Position numbers and translations under genes: made by a program. From positions 310,001 to 374,000 of the forward strand of contig JANEZZ010001642.1 in the NCBI GenBank assembly GCA_026122225.1: DNA of 64,000 nucleotides. Direction: 5' to 3'. Each line of letters opens with the position of its first letter. Position 1 is the first letter of the stretch. The DNA comes from Heloderma charlesbogerti (lineage: Eukaryota; Chordata; Lepidosauria; Squamata; Helodermatidae). Shown piece after piece: positions 1-10,898 of this stretch. Below the pieces are notes generated by a model that made no database searches, was not told where the DNA came from, and was given only the letters and a program-made list of their open reading frames with translations.

Positions 1-289
1 TCTATGTAAAAATATAATTTGCATAGCCTATCACGTGAAGACAGGGATGCAAATGGCGTAGTGGATGCTGTTTGCGTCCAGACTTAGCACAGCGATACAC
101 CACGGCAATGGCGGCCGGCTGTATCACCAGCCCTGCAGAGCCGGTGGCCGGCTCCGCAGCATCACCACGTGGAGGAGTCGGCATGGACAGATTCCGGAGG
201 GGCGCAGAGGTTCCGCCGTGGACCCCAATGGGGCCAGATTCTTGGAATCCAGCCTCATTGGGGTCCGTGGCGGAATTCTCTGACATCCC
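1..289. mobile_element. Partial palindromic DNA element, family P (right end)
   Basis: Starts with a TAGCCTATCAC hairpin arm and contains CAAATGGC / GTTTGCGTCC blocks, then a GC-rich end with GGCGGAATTCTCTGACATCCCTA. The same blocks occur at 19740-20261 and 42660-43537. Probably a non-autonomous DNA transposon cut by the window start. No coding potential recognised; the short ORFs here are by-products of GC-rich repeat sequence. Confidence 0.55.
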
Positions 290-1350
290 TAATCTATATA
301 AACCAGGAGTTGGCAACTTCCAAGGGTCAGGGGGCTGCATTGCCCTCTTGCTCTCCTGCACCCACGTTGCCGAATGCACTGCTGAAATTTGGTGGCATGG
401 TAGCAGCGGGGACAAAAAAGCTGCCTTTCAAAATCAGAAATTCATGGTTTGCTGCCTAAATACAGTAGAGCAGCAGGGAAAGGGGGCTATTTTGCTTTAA
501 AATAACTGCGATTGCCAAATTCCAGCAGGAAACCACAATTTCCCACTTTTAAAAGGAAGCTTTTTTCTCCACACCACTTCCACATTGCCAAATTTTGGTA
601 GTGGCAGTAGGGGGCTGCAGTAAAGGTCAGGGCAGGCTGCATGTGGCCCACCCCTGATATAAACCTCTGCAAGCTAGAACTGTATATTAGCATCTGTATG
701 TGGTAATATTATACCTGAATACAATTACAATCTGCTTCCATACCAGCCCCTTCAACATATTTTGCTGGAAACTCCAGGAAGCCTAAAATCTAAATGAAGT
801 GGCTGTTTTCAAGCTGTAACCAAGTCTCAGGCCTGTAGCCAGGGATGGGCTAGGGGGGCCTTGCCCACCTATATTTTGTCTCCCCCTCTTTTCAAACAAA
901 TAAGTTAAAAACAATGTACAGTTTTGCCTCGTAAGAGCCCTGCAAACTAGATGAACTGCCCCCCCTACTTTTGGGGCACCCCTCCCCCCAGAACTTTTAG
1001 GCTGGCTATGGGCTTGCCAAGTCATGAGTAATGAGTAATGCCTAACTTCTGCAGAATCTCAGTACTAGTTCTATTTTGGGTGTTGCATTTTCCTGCAATG
1101 TCCCTGTGCTACTATGGCAGCCTGGGTATTGCGGACATTATGGAGAAACAGGAAGGATGAGGCATTTGCAATGCTTCTCCCTCCCTCCCCAACCTCTGCA
1201 TGTCTGAAGTTACTCCTTTGGTATAGTTTCATATGTCATAAGGTTGCTGTTTAGAGTAGCATGACGTAGAGGCCCCATGAGCCGATTTTTTCATGTGGTG
1301 TCAGATCCCTAAATGCTGGGCAAGATGAGGGAGCTGTAGTAGCAGTGGCT
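290..1350. other. Non-coding stretch, no gene recognised
   Basis: No exon-like reading frame or known repeat is recognised. The segment at about 820-1020 (C- and G-run rich) has the look of an old dispersed repeat, but no second copy with clear ends was found in this window. Confidence 0.5.
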
Positions 1351-1354
1351 TCTA

Positions 1355-1452
1355 TTGTATTTATTATTTTATATTGTTTTTATATTGTATTTTGTATATT
1401 CTTATGTAAACTGCTTAGAGATCTTATGATATCAAGTGGTATAGAAGTAGTT
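1355..1452 (+). mobile_element. Old LINE/SINE 3' tail
   Basis: AT-rich stretch ending in AAACTGCTTAGAGATCTTAT and GGTATAGAAGTAG, the same layout as the tails at 31150-31215. Likely the 3' untranslated end of an L2-type element or of a SINE that shares its tail. Confidence 0.4.
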
Positions 1453-1689
1453 TAATTTTCTTTTAAAGGGCTCCTTCCCCTGTCTGACACAGATGGCTTC
1501 CACGTCCGGCAGATGTTCCTATTGTGCATGTATGCTGCTGTTCCTTCTTGCTCCTACTGTGCAAAGGAGAGCACCCCCACACACATACACACACCTGTCA
1601 CCAAACGGCAGAAGTTGCAGTGAAGGGTGGGGGATGACTCATTATATTCAGCTGGGCCCCAACCATCAGGGGTTTTTTTTTGCGGGGGG

Positions 1690-1926
1690 GGGGGGAATTT
1701 ATATTTATTTATTTGTTATACTTATATCCCACCTTTTCCTCCAAGGAGTCCAGGGCAGTATAACACCCTTCTCTCAGTGTTGATCGTCACAACAACCCTG
1801 TGAGGTAGGTTAGGCTGAGAGTCATTGGCTGGATCAAGTTACCTGGTGAGCTTCATGGCCACGTGGGGACTTGAACCCAAAGCTCCCCAGTTCCAGTCCA
1901 ACACTTTTACCACTACACCGCACTGG
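1690..1926 (-). mobile_element. tRNA-derived SINE (MIR/CORE-like)
   Basis: Read on the minus strand it begins with a tRNA-like head: A-box-like GTAGTGGTAAAAG and B-box GGGTTCAAGTCCC. A body with TGTTGTGACGATC follows, then an L2-like tail with a TAAATAAATA end. The right edge (CACTACACCGCACTGGC) is the 5' end of the element. This is a repeat with RNA polymerase III box remnants, not a functional tRNA. Confidence 0.7.
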
Positions 1927-2284
1927 CATAAACTTGCGATCCACCTACATACTGGAATCCCATCTGATGACTCTCATGAGTCATGAAATAATTTTTTTAT
2001 TTTAATTCTGAAATCACATTTTCTACTTTTCTGAAATTATATAATGACTCATACTGGGGGCTTTTCTATCATGCCAGCTAACACGCACAACCTTTTGTGC
2101 TAGTTCCGTTCAACAAAGCATCCAGCCTTTGTTAAACAGAAGAGTAATAGTAAGAAGAGTCCTACAGTGTTTGCTTGACTATTTTGTAACTGTTTGGTTG
2201 CCCTAATAAAGATATTGTACTGTTGATGTTTTACCTTATAAACATTTTATAAATAGACTAGTTCACTTTAAAGCTTTTTTTTTT

Positions 2285-2690
2285 TTAGCCTTTTCAAGCC
2301 AATACCATAAATTTCTCCTAAAAGTACATTGATCTTCCAAGTTCACACTGGACAGACAAAATAGTTAGGTAGCTTAACCATTCTTGCCCCATAGTGGAAT
2401 GCTTGCAGTTTTTGATGTGTGCTAGCTTGCTGAAACTGCTTTCAGCTTCCTCCACAAGCATTGGTAGTGTGCAAAAATTATGTAGGGCGGTGCAAATTTC
2501 ACTAACAATTAGTGGCAGTTGTTTTTTGTAATTCTCATTATATAAGTGGGCATAGTTCATACTCCTTTCCAAAAGTAGACTTGAGTATTTTTTTTCAGAT
2601 GCAACGTCTCAGAAAGATCTGTAGAATATTTGTGAAGTAGACATTTAAAAGATTATTCCAGTTAGTGTCCCATATTGAAGGGCTGAATGG
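2285..2690 (-). pseudogene. hAT transposase C-terminal dimerisation-domain relic
   Basis: An 84-codon minus-strand frame (2318-2572) contains ESSFSKLAHIKN followed by STMGQEWLSYLTILSVQCEL. This matches the hAT-family dimerisation pattern (ERSFSKLK.IK...RSTM.QERLS.LALLSIE.ELA), closest in feel to Tip100/ZMYM-like hAT proteins. After a frameshift the frame goes on with IYGIGLKRLKK, the usual downstream helix. Upstream of 2580 only short degraded frames are seen; the DDE core and zinc finger are absent. It is a fossil of an autonomous hAT element and a candidate relative of the source that mobilised the many hAT-like MITEs in this window. Not expected to be functional: no start context, frameshifted, truncated. 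Confidence 0.65.
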
Positions 2691-3385
2691 AATGCAAAAC
2701 AAATGTTGTTGGTTGCTTTGCATCTGTACTCTAATCAGGGCTGGTGTCAAGGTTAGATGCGGTCAGGCACCTTCCCAGGGCCCATATCTCAGCAGGGGCC
2801 CGCTGACAAGAGTCCCCTGGACTTGTTCCTCCTCTTCACCATTGCAACCTGCTTGTTCACCTGCCTCTTGCTCTGGCCTAGACAGTGGTGGTGGTGAGAA
2901 GGAGGAGCAGCAGATGCCACTGCCTACTTGCTCACTGACTCTCTGCCTGTCAAGCAAGCAAGTGGTAGCAATGATAAGAAAGAGGATGAGAAGAAAGAGC
3001 AACTGCTGACAATGGTGGTGAGAAGGTAGACTCACTGAGGGAGGGGGCCCATTGAGGGTTTCTTGCCCAAAGAACCTCTAAAACCTGGAGCCAGCACTGG
3101 CTCTAATTCACAGATAACATTGTTGAAAGTTTAAAACATTCCAGTTTGAGAAGCAGCAGCAGGGAATCAAGTTGCTGTGTCCTTCTGTTCCCTGCTTGTC
3201 TTTGCTTAAAGGAGAAGAAAGTGCCCCATCAGTTTGCTCCTTAGCCTGCTGCCATTTTGCCCTATTTGGGGTTTTGCTTCTCCCTGCCAAAGCAGTGCTG
3301 AGGTTGATGAAAGACATTTTGCCTCTCTTCTCTCCCAGAGCCAATTTCCCAACTTCTCAGGGAATTGCCAGCCTAGAAGCCACAG
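2691..3385. other. Non-coding stretch, no gene recognised
   Basis: Open frames at 2665-3009 and on the opposite strand are low-complexity products of GGA/CTC-rich sequence. No splice-bordered conserved exon seen. Confidence 0.5.
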
Positions 3386-3387
3386 GA

Positions 3388-3575
3388 ACATAGGAAGTTG
3401 CTTTATACTGAGTCAGACCATGGGTCCATCTAACCCAGTATTGTCGACACTGAGTGGCTGTCCGGGGATTCAGGCAGGGGTTTTTCCAGCCCCATCTGGA
3501 CATGCCAGGGATTGAACCTGAGACCTTCTGCATGCAAAGCATGTGTTCTACCACTGAGCTACAGTCCTTCCCTCA
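3388..3575 (-). mobile_element. tRNA-derived SINE with TTCCTATG-type tail
   Basis: On the minus strand: GTAGCTCAGTGGTAGAACAC (A-box region), GGTTCAATCCCTGGC (B-box), then a body with GATGGACCCATGGTCTGACT and a tail ending GCAACTTCCTATG. The same family, in the other orientation, is at 56117-56335. The tail resembles the CR1/L3-type LINE 3' ends at 34385, 40216 and 59020. Confidence 0.78.
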
Positions 3576-3591
3576 GGCCATTTCCTGCCCA

Positions 3592-3795
3592 GTGTGGTAT
3601 AGTGATTATAGTGTTGGATTAGGATTGAGGAAATCCAGGTTCAAATCCCAACTCAGCCATGAAGCTCACTGGGTCACCTTGGGCCAGTCGCTACCTATCA
3701 GCTGGCCCTAATTTATATGGCTGTTGTGAGGATAAGATTGGGCCAGGGTGGGGGAGAACCATGTATACTGTTTGATAGAAATGTAATAAATTAGA
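3592..3795 (+). mobile_element. tRNA-derived SINE (MIR/CORE-like), sense copy
   Basis: Head GTGGTATAGTGATTATAGTG, B-box AGGTTCAAATCCC, then CTCACTGGGTCACCTTGGGC, GGCTGTTGTGAGGATAAGAT and an A-rich end (AAACAAATAAAT). The order is that of MIR-like CORE-SINEs. It lies 16 bp from the inverted SINE at 3388-3575. Confidence 0.72.
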
Positions 3796-3799
3796 AACA

Positions 3800-4405
3800 A
3801 ATAAATATCTTTGCCCTAGTTTGGGGATGACAAAAAAGATATACTATCCAGATGGGTGTGAGTAAGTGAGTGAGAGAGGGATGAGTCAGATAATACAACT
3901 ACTCCTCAGTGATAAGTGCAATCACACCATTTTGTGTAAGACCAAGGGTGCCTGGTATGACTGATGATCAACAAACAGCATATCATGATAAATCAGTGTG
4001 AAGTGGCATGTGCTTTGGGAAGGCGGTGCTAATGTGATCTGTTGCTCAAGTAGGGTGATCCAACACATGGGGCTGTAGAGGCTTCCCTGGGTCCCTTCTC
4101 TGTCCTAAGACCAGTTCATTTGTTCAAAGCTACCATGGTGACATGTTCGTTTTCTGTTTCAGAGACCTTTACCTTGCCTCCCTCCACAATTTACCATTTT
4201 CTTGCTTTAAGAATCAGATGAAAAATTGACTTCCAAATGGCTGGTTGTCAAACTTAATGGGGAGAAAAGTTCTGTCTTAGGAAGCAGAGGGGATTCTGTT
4301 GCATCACAGCTTGCTGGAGTGGGGTAGTCAGTTACCATCCTGTTTATAGACCTACTCATACTGTGGTTTGGTTTCGCTTTAAGAGGTAGTTACCAGATGT
4401 GTCTT
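3800..4405. other. Non-coding stretch, nothing recognised
   Basis: No conserved reading frame, repeat border or RNA gene was seen. Confidence 0.45.
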
Positions 4406-4407
4406 GT

Positions 4408-4633
4408 GGTGCTTCCAGATGGAGGGCTGCTAGTGCTACGAGTCAGAAGGCACTGTGCAGCTATTCCATCTTTTTTCCCTTAACAGATTTTCTGCAGTAA
4501 GAAAAAAGATGGAAGAAGTGGTAGAAAAACACAAGAGGGTTGCAAGAGAAAGTTATTGTCATCTGGATACCTTGTAAAATTCTGTGAATGAGCCAGGGTG
4601 ATGGCGGTATAAAAGCTTAATCTGATAGCACCC
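4408..4633. mobile_element. MITE, GGTGCTTCCAGAT family, copy 1
   Basis: Left end GGTGCTTCCAGAT and right end ATCTGATAGCACC are imperfect inverted repeats about 226 bp apart. The interior carries CTATTCCATCTTTTT and a (C/G)AGGGTGATGGCGGTATAAAAGC block. Related copies are at 53381-53625, 58348-58546 and 61078-61316. No coding capacity; probably a hAT-mobilised MITE. Confidence 0.6.
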
Positions 4634-5007
4634 TCAGTGTACACAATGCCATTCGTTGTAATGTCTCCATAGTGGCTGTTGTTGTTTTTCCTCCGGCCCA
4701 TCCCAGCAGTCAATACCAAAGCACACCAATAATATTCTATATGACTATAGAGATCCCTCAGGTTTTGAGTCTCCTTTATGAGAAATATTTCAAATTCCAT
4801 CTAAAGCCTAGACTCCCCTCTTCTGTTAAGCAGGAACAAGAAAATTTACCTTCTTTGTGCACCTGGAAATTGCCCTTCCAGGACTACCCTACTCTTTTGT
4901 AACCTTTGTTTTAAACACTATAATTGGTCTTAGGCTCCAGTGAGATTTCTCTGGAGGCCCTATGAGATCACATAACTGGTGTGATTTCAGAAGCAGTCTC
5001 ACACTCA

Positions 5008-5340
5008 GGGCTTCATCACATGGAGCTTTTATCCTGTGATTGAGATTGCTTCTTCATGGAAGTTTGCGGGCTCTTTACATGATGCTGTGACCCTGCCGTG
5101 ACCCTCCTGCACTAAATGCCCTTTGTTCCATTTTTAAATAGATTGCAGATAATGAGCTAGTATTCCACTTCAGTTTCCTCCATGAAAAGTGTTAAAGCAG
5201 CAAGAAGAGGAGCGAGATCAATTAAAGATAATGGAAGACTCAGATATAGGGGGAAGGGGAGGAAGCACATGTAAAGGGAGTAGCAGAAAGCCCCGTTTTA
5301 AATGCAGGATTTTAGGCTGGTGTAGAAATGCCCTCAGCCT
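5008..5340 (+). mobile_element. Dispersed repeat family R, copy 1
   Basis: Contains CTTTTATCCTGTGATTGAGA, CTTTACATGATGCTGTGACC, GCACTAAATGCCC, GAGGAGCGAGATCAATTAAA and AGGATTTTAGGCTGGTGTAG. The reverse complement of the same series is found at 52908-53380, and one end of it at 11151-11320. Ends look like a non-autonomous DNA element (GGGCATTTCTACACC at the other end), but the class is not certain. Confidence 0.55.
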
Positions 5341-7139
5341 GAGTGGTTTTAGAACCCCTGGTGGGGTTTCACTCTTGCTTCTCTGCATACTGAATTCCAG
5401 GTGGCTGCAGAAAAAGGTCCTGCTAGGATAAACTCAGCGCAGCTTAATCTGGAGTCCCGGCATTAAGTGCCCTTTTTCTGCACTCCCACCTCCAATGGAT
5501 TCTGCCCTTGTCATAGCCAAGGAAAGTTTATCCTTTTCCCCTTTGGGGGGATTTTAGTGTCCCCTTTGGGGGGAAACTAATGATCCCTGCACCATCCCTC
5601 TGTATTTAGACAGAGCATTTGGAAGGGAAGGTGTAAAGGTATAACTCCCTCTCTCTCACCAGCTTTTCAATTCCAACTATAATTTGCCCTCCTCCCTCTT
5701 TCTCAGAAATCAAATCAATCACTTCTCACCTCCCTCTCCACTCCTCCTCCTCTCAAGGACAGCCTTCAGTAATTAACTATTAAATTGGCATTTTATTTTC
5801 CCAGCAAAACCCCATTTCTGGAGAAGCTCTGTTAAATCTCACCTTTGTTGCCCCCCACCCCCACCCAAGTACCCTTTGAGGCACTCCACAACCTTGACTA
5901 AACAAACTGCAGCTACTCACTCTGTGCTCCTGCATATTTGGAAAACACTTCTGTTTCTGGGCCAGCTTTACCAGAAGATAGCAGCTTGTCCTCTAGAAGA
6001 ATAGAGCTAGGAGCACAGTGGGAAGCAGTTTCCATTGCACAGCCTTCCACAATATTGTGCCCTCCAGACGTTTGAGGCTACAACTCCCATTATCCCCAGC
6101 CACCTCTTTAGGTGGAGGGAGTGCATGGGGAAAGTGGTGGAAAGGGAAATGGTCAAGTACCCCCTCCCTTGTCACTTCTCCACTGCAGAGTTCAAACTGT
6201 ACAATGCACGGTTTGGTCCTAAATCCATTCCTATAAAACATGTCTCTGTGTCACTTATTTCAGACATTACAATTCACTTTTTGCCACCTGGCTGCAATTT
6301 TTAACTATTTGGCATTAAACTCTCCCTGGGCTTCCTATTGCAAGAGACATCTGTTTAGCTCCACTTGCCAGTCCTTTTCCTTGGCTGAAGCAACACCAGG
6401 TGGGCAGACAAGTCGACAAGGAGAGTTTATTGGACTAATCATCTTCTTCTTCCACTTGCATTACGTGGTGAATAAGAAGCAGCATGATTCAACAAAGCTT
6501 AATTTTGGCTCATTCCAGGCAACTGTTAATGGGACTATCTCTGAAAGGGGAGAGGATCCACCCCCATGGCTACAATGTGTCATGTTTAGTGGGTAATGCT
6601 AATAAGGAGACACATTTGTCTACGGGGGAAACCCTACATCCCCCGCAATCCACTGCACTTATTGCTCCCAGTCTTCTAGCCTCCTGATTCATTATTAGGA
6701 AACTAATTGTAGCACAAAGAGACCGCAGGTAGGGGTGGAAGGTCAAGTGAATTTCCAGAGAAAGTTTCAACTGCATTTCACAGGAGGTGAGAGAGTGCAA
6801 GACCATGACTTCCTCCAGAAATGAGATGGCAGCCTGTCACTTTCTTTGTCAGGGGACCAGCCTTCTGGTCCAGGGGAGCCTTCTTCCAGTATCTCCAAGT
6901 CACCTACCTGGGTTCTGCAAGCAAGCCACCAGCTCCTGGTCAAGCCTCAGGAAATTCACTTAAATTGTTAACTCTTTGTAGAAAAAAATGACCAGGGTTG
7001 AAGAGAAGTTGTGGGTTTTTTTGTTTTTGCTTTTTGCTTTCCCCAGACTACTAAGGATAACCCACATTATTCTCGTCATCTCACTCCTCTTTCGTAAATT
7101 GGCATTAAATGCTTCAGTCGTTAGTGCTAAGTGCTTTAT
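5341..7139. other. Non-coding stretch with one MITE scrap
   Basis: No gene recognised. A short piece at about 6055-6110 (GTGCCCTCCAGACG, CTACAACTCCCATTATCCCC) belongs to MITE family Q, whose better copies are at 29295, 37796, 38948 and 47225. The open frames at 5993-6304 on both strands overlap this piece and show no known domain. Confidence 0.45.
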
Positions 7140-7538
7140 GGTGCAATCCTATCAGGACAGGCAGCCGCCTGCGAACTCGGAGGCAACTGCCTATCCAATG
7201 CAGGGCGGGAGCAGTAGGGAGGGGATCTTCCCCTCCAGCTTCAGCCACCCTGCATTCACAGCTAGACAGCTGATTTCGGCTGTCTAGCTGCAGGAAGTCG
7301 GAGCGGGGAGGCGGGCGGGGCAGACAGCGCATAGAAAGCGTCAGAAAGGCACTTCTACCCGCCCCTCCCCCACAAATGCCCCATTTTCGCTGCTCCGCGC
7401 TGCTGTTATGAGTACAGAGTACGGGGCTGATCCGCACTGCCTGCGAGGCAGCGTGGGAAGGGGTGGAGGTCAGTTCTCAGGGAATCGACCTATCCTATGG
7501 CTGTCTAGCCACTGACTAGCAGCCATAGGATTGCGCCC
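7140..7538. mobile_element. MITE of GCAATCCTAT family, long form
   Basis: Ends GGTGCAATCCTATC and ATAGGATTGCGCCC are terminal inverted repeats about 399 bp apart. Internal smaller inversions: TAGACAGCTGATTTCGGCTGTCTAGCTG (positions 7262-7289) and CTAGCCACTGACTAGCAGCC near the right end. The same long form, inverted, is at 54263-54669. GC-rich centre; no real gene. Confidence 0.65.
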
Positions 7539-7566
7539 TTAAATTTATTGGGTAGTATCTAATGTT

Positions 7567-9275
7567 TTCTTGATCTGTTCAAGAAAATTGGAGATCTCAA
7601 GGGAACGTTTTGTGCAAAGACGGGCATGATAAAGGACAAAGAAGGCAGGGACCTAACAGAAGCAGATGAGATTAAGAAGAGGTGGAAAGAATACACAGAA
7701 GAACTATACAGGAAAGATCTGAATGTCCCTGATAGCCGTGATAGTGCGGTCACTGAACTTGAGCTGGACATCCTAGAGAGTGAAGTCAAGTGGGCCTTAG
7801 GAAGCATTAGTAACAACAAAGCTAGCGGAGATGACAGTATTCCAGCTGAGCTATTTAAAATCCTAAAAGATGATGCTGTTAAAGTGCTGCATTCAATATG
7901 CCAACAAATTTGGAACACTCAACAATGGCCGCAAGACTGGAAAAGGTCAGTTTACATTCCAATTCCAAAGAAGGGCAACGCCAAAGAGTGTTCAAACTAC
8001 CGCACAGTTGCGCTCATTTCACATGCCAGCAAGGTGATGCTCAAAATCCTACAAGCTAGGCTTCAGCAGTATGCGAACCGAGAACTACCGGAAGTACAAG
8101 CTGGGTTTCGAAGAAGCAGAGATCAAATCGCCAACATTCGCTGCATCATGGAGAAAGCAAGAGAATTCCAGAAAAACGTCTATTTCTGCTTCATTGACTA
8201 CGCTAAAGCCTTTGATTGTGTGGATCACAACAAACTGTGGCAAATTCTTAAAGTGATGGGAGTACCAGACCACCTTACCTGTCTCCTGAGAAACCTGTAC
8301 GAGGGTCAAGAAGCAACAGTAAGAACCAGACATGGAACAACCGAGTGGTTCAAAATTGGGAAAGGAGTACGACAAGGATGCATATTGTCACCCTGCTTAT
8401 TTAAGTTATATGCAGAGTACATCATGAGAAACGCCGGGTTGGATGAATCACAGGTCGGAATTAAGGTTGCCAGGAGAATTATCAACAACCTCCGATATGC
8501 AGACGATACCACCCTAATGGCAGAAAGTGAAGAGGATCTCAAGAGCCTCTTGTTGAGGGTGAAAGAGGAGAGTGCAAAAGCTGCTTTGAAACTCAACATT
8601 AAAAAAACGAAGATCATGGCATCTGGCCCCATCACTTCCTGGCATATAGAAGGGGAAGAAATGGAAGCAGTGACAGATTTTACTTTCTTGGGCTCCAAGA
8701 TCACCGCAGACGGTGACTGTAGCCATGAAATTAAAAGACGCTTGCTCCTTGGGAGGAAAGCTATGGCAAACCTAGGCAGCATAGTAAGAATCAGAGACAT
8801 CACCTTGCTGACAAAGGTTCGTATAATCAAAGCTATGGTTTTCCCAGTAGTAATGTATGGCTGTGAGAGCTGGACTATAAGGAAGGCTGAGCGCCGAAGA
8901 ATCGATGCTTTCGAACTGTGGTGCTGGAGAAGACTCTGATGAGTCCCCTGGACTGCAAGGAAGTCAAATCAGTCCATCCTAAAGGAAATCAACCCTGAGT
9001 GCTCATTGGAAGGACAGATCCTGAAGCTGAAGCTCAAATATTTTGGCCACCTAATGCGAAGGGAAAACTCTCTGGAAAAGACCCTGATGCTGGGAAAGAC
9101 TGAAGGCAAAAGGAGAAGGGGACGGCAGAGGATGAGATGGCTAGATAGCATCACCAATGCAATGAATATGAACTTGAGCACGCTCTGGGAGAGAGTGGAG
9201 GACAGGAAAGCCTGGCGTGCTATGGTCCATGGGGTCATGAAGAGTCGGACACAACTGAACAACAACAACAACAGC
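7567..9275 (+). mobile_element. RTE-BovB LINE, copy A (5'-truncated)
   Basis: Begins inside the linker before the reverse transcriptase (TTCTTGATCTGTTCAAG) and ends with the BovB 3' end (GTCATGAAGAGTCGGACAC) and an (AAC)n tail at 9258-9275. It is flanked by a 10-bp direct repeat ATCTAATGTT (7557-7566 and 9276-9285), the target-site duplication. The endonuclease half is missing. The C-terminal frame is interrupted by TGA TGA at 8937-8942 and resumes at about 9006-9278. Confidence 0.92.
7626..8939 (+). pseudogene. BovB reverse transcriptase frame, copy A
   Basis: This 437-codon open frame encodes the reverse transcriptase region that in an intact BovB follows the endonuclease. Visible in order: IPIPKKGNAKECSNYRTVAL near residue 115, FIDYAKAFDCVDHNKL near 190, GVRQGCILSPCLF near 250, the catalytic RYADDTTLMAES near 290, and KLNIKKTKIMASG near 325. 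Compared with copy B it lacks three codons in GFRR(GRG)TRDQ, an in-frame deletion. The start shown is only the first ATG after truncation; no promoter is expected. The catalytic residues are intact, but without endonuclease and with two adjacent stops before the C-terminal part it should not be autonomous. Confidence 0.85.
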
Positions 9276-9556
9276 ATCTAATGTTAGTCCTACCTAGAGT
9301 AGACCCATTGAAATGAATGGGAGTAAAGTTAGCTGTGATTGACTTAAGTCTCATACATTTCAATGGGTGGTGTACTCTATGTAGGACTAACATTGGATAT
9401 TATCTATTGTCGATAGTAGAAAATATACTGAGTTCAATGTTTTAATCCTGTAGAAATCCAACTTCCATGCTGTAGTGAACAAGATGCCAGAATCTTGCTA
9501 CCAGAGTTACTGCCTCAACGCCTTGGCACATTATAAAAATAGAAAAGGAACAATTT

Positions 9557-9680
9557 AGGGTGCAATCCTATGCATGTTTAGGCAGAAATAAAGTCCTACA
9601 ACTTCCAGCAATGCTGGCTGGAGAATGCTGGGCGTTGTAGGACTTTATTTCTGTCTGAACATGCATAGGATTGCTCCCTT
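9557..9680. mobile_element. MITE of GCAATCCTAT family, short hairpin form
   Basis: Nearly perfect hairpin: AGGGTGCAATCCTATGCATG at the left is the inverse of CATGCATAGGATTGCTCCCT at the right, and AGAAATAAAGTCCTACAACT of its inverse near 9640. The loop is around CAGCAATGCTGGCTGGAGAATGCTGG at 9608-9633. Confidence 0.75.
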
Positions 9681-10234
9681 CAGTTTGTCTCGGACAAGGC
9701 AGCAGACAGTAAAAATCACAGTAGTGCTGCTGAATGACCAGCCCTCTCTGTAGAAACTAAGGCAGCTTTGTATATAAAATTTGTAAAGAACATTTGTAGA
9801 GAATATTAGTTACTGGGCGGATTACAAATGTAATAAATAGTACAAAACCAGGAGCATGGGAAGCAGTAGTCATCCCCCCCACTAACCCAGGTGGGGAGCA
9901 TCTTCACGACAACGGAATGAGAAGTGCTTTGGAGTATTATCCAGATTTTCATGGAATCGTCTTTGGTCCGTCAGGGACACACAAAACAAGAAAAGCCGAG
10001 TGTACCGTACTTTAGAAATCCCCTTTTCATGGGTCACACAGTGCTTCAAAGGAACAACTTCTGAGTTGGGTGGGGGGAGTAGAAATGCATATATCAACCC
10101 AGCAGGGGTTCCTCAACCAATGAGAGAGGCTTGTTTCCCGTCCCTGTCCAGGCACCCCCCTGCTATGACATTATTATGAATGGAGAGTAATTCACAATTC
10201 TGGCTAGAAACAGTGCTAAAAAAGCAAACTAGAT
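9681..10234. other. Non-coding stretch, nothing recognised
   Basis: No conserved frame or repeat border seen on either strand. Confidence 0.45.
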
Positions 10235-10690
10235 ACTCACTCCCTATGAGAGCTGCCCACCAGTGCAAATAAGCCCCGTTCCAGCAAACAGTCAGGGAGA
10301 TCTTATGCACATTTGTTTAATGCCAAAGAAAAAGCTCTAATGTGCGTTTGCTTGATGCCAAAGGAAAAAGGAGAATAGGGGAAAATGGAGGGATGGGGGT
10401 GAATGCTCACTTTTCCATGAAGAAGCCAAAATTCCCAATTATCCAGTGCAACATCTGAAGGCTCCCCATGAGAGCATCCCACCACCCCAATTTCTCCCCA
10501 TTCCAGCAAACTGTCACAGTTATTGCTTCCACCCCCCTTTCCCCAGTGTGCGCAGTTTCCCTGAAGAAGCCAAAATCCCCAATTATCCAGTGTAGTATCT
10601 GAAGGTTCCCCATGAGAGCATCCCACCATCCCAATTTCAACCCATTCCAGCAAACTGTCGTGGACGTATAGCTTCTAAGCCCCCTTTCTC
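10235..10690. repeat. Imperfect tandem repeat, ~143-bp period
   Basis: CATGAGAGCATCCCACCA begins at 10468 and again at 10611, in units that also share GAAGAAGCCAAAAT, AATTATCCAGTG and CCATTCCAGCAAACTGTC. A more diverged first unit has TATGAGAGCTGCCCACCA at 10245 and GTTCCAGCAAACAGTC. The repeated ORFs on the minus strand merely reflect this duplication. Confidence 0.75.
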
Positions 10691-10898
10691 CTTCTCTGGC
10701 CACTTCACCTTGCTGACATTGACATGCTTCTCTGGTCCTGTGATCCCAAGGCCATGGTAGATCACCACTGCAATTAAGCCCTTATGTGCCTAAGGGCTTT
10801 TGCCCTTAAGCCCTTACTGCAAGCTTCAGAGAGAAGCGAAGTTAGGAGACATCAGAGAAGCAACTTCACACAACATCACAGAAGCTAAGGGAATTTCT

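Larger units (their letters stand above)
7545..9415. mobile_element. Palindromic MITE split by a BovB insertion
   Basis: Left remnant GGTAGTATCTAATGTT (to 7566) and right part 9276-9415 form one element. ATCTAATGTTAGTCCTAC near the left end is the inverse of GTAGGACTAACATTGGAT at the right end, with CCCATTGAAATGAATGGG in the middle. BovB copy A sits between the two copies of ATCTAATGTT. Confidence 0.65.
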
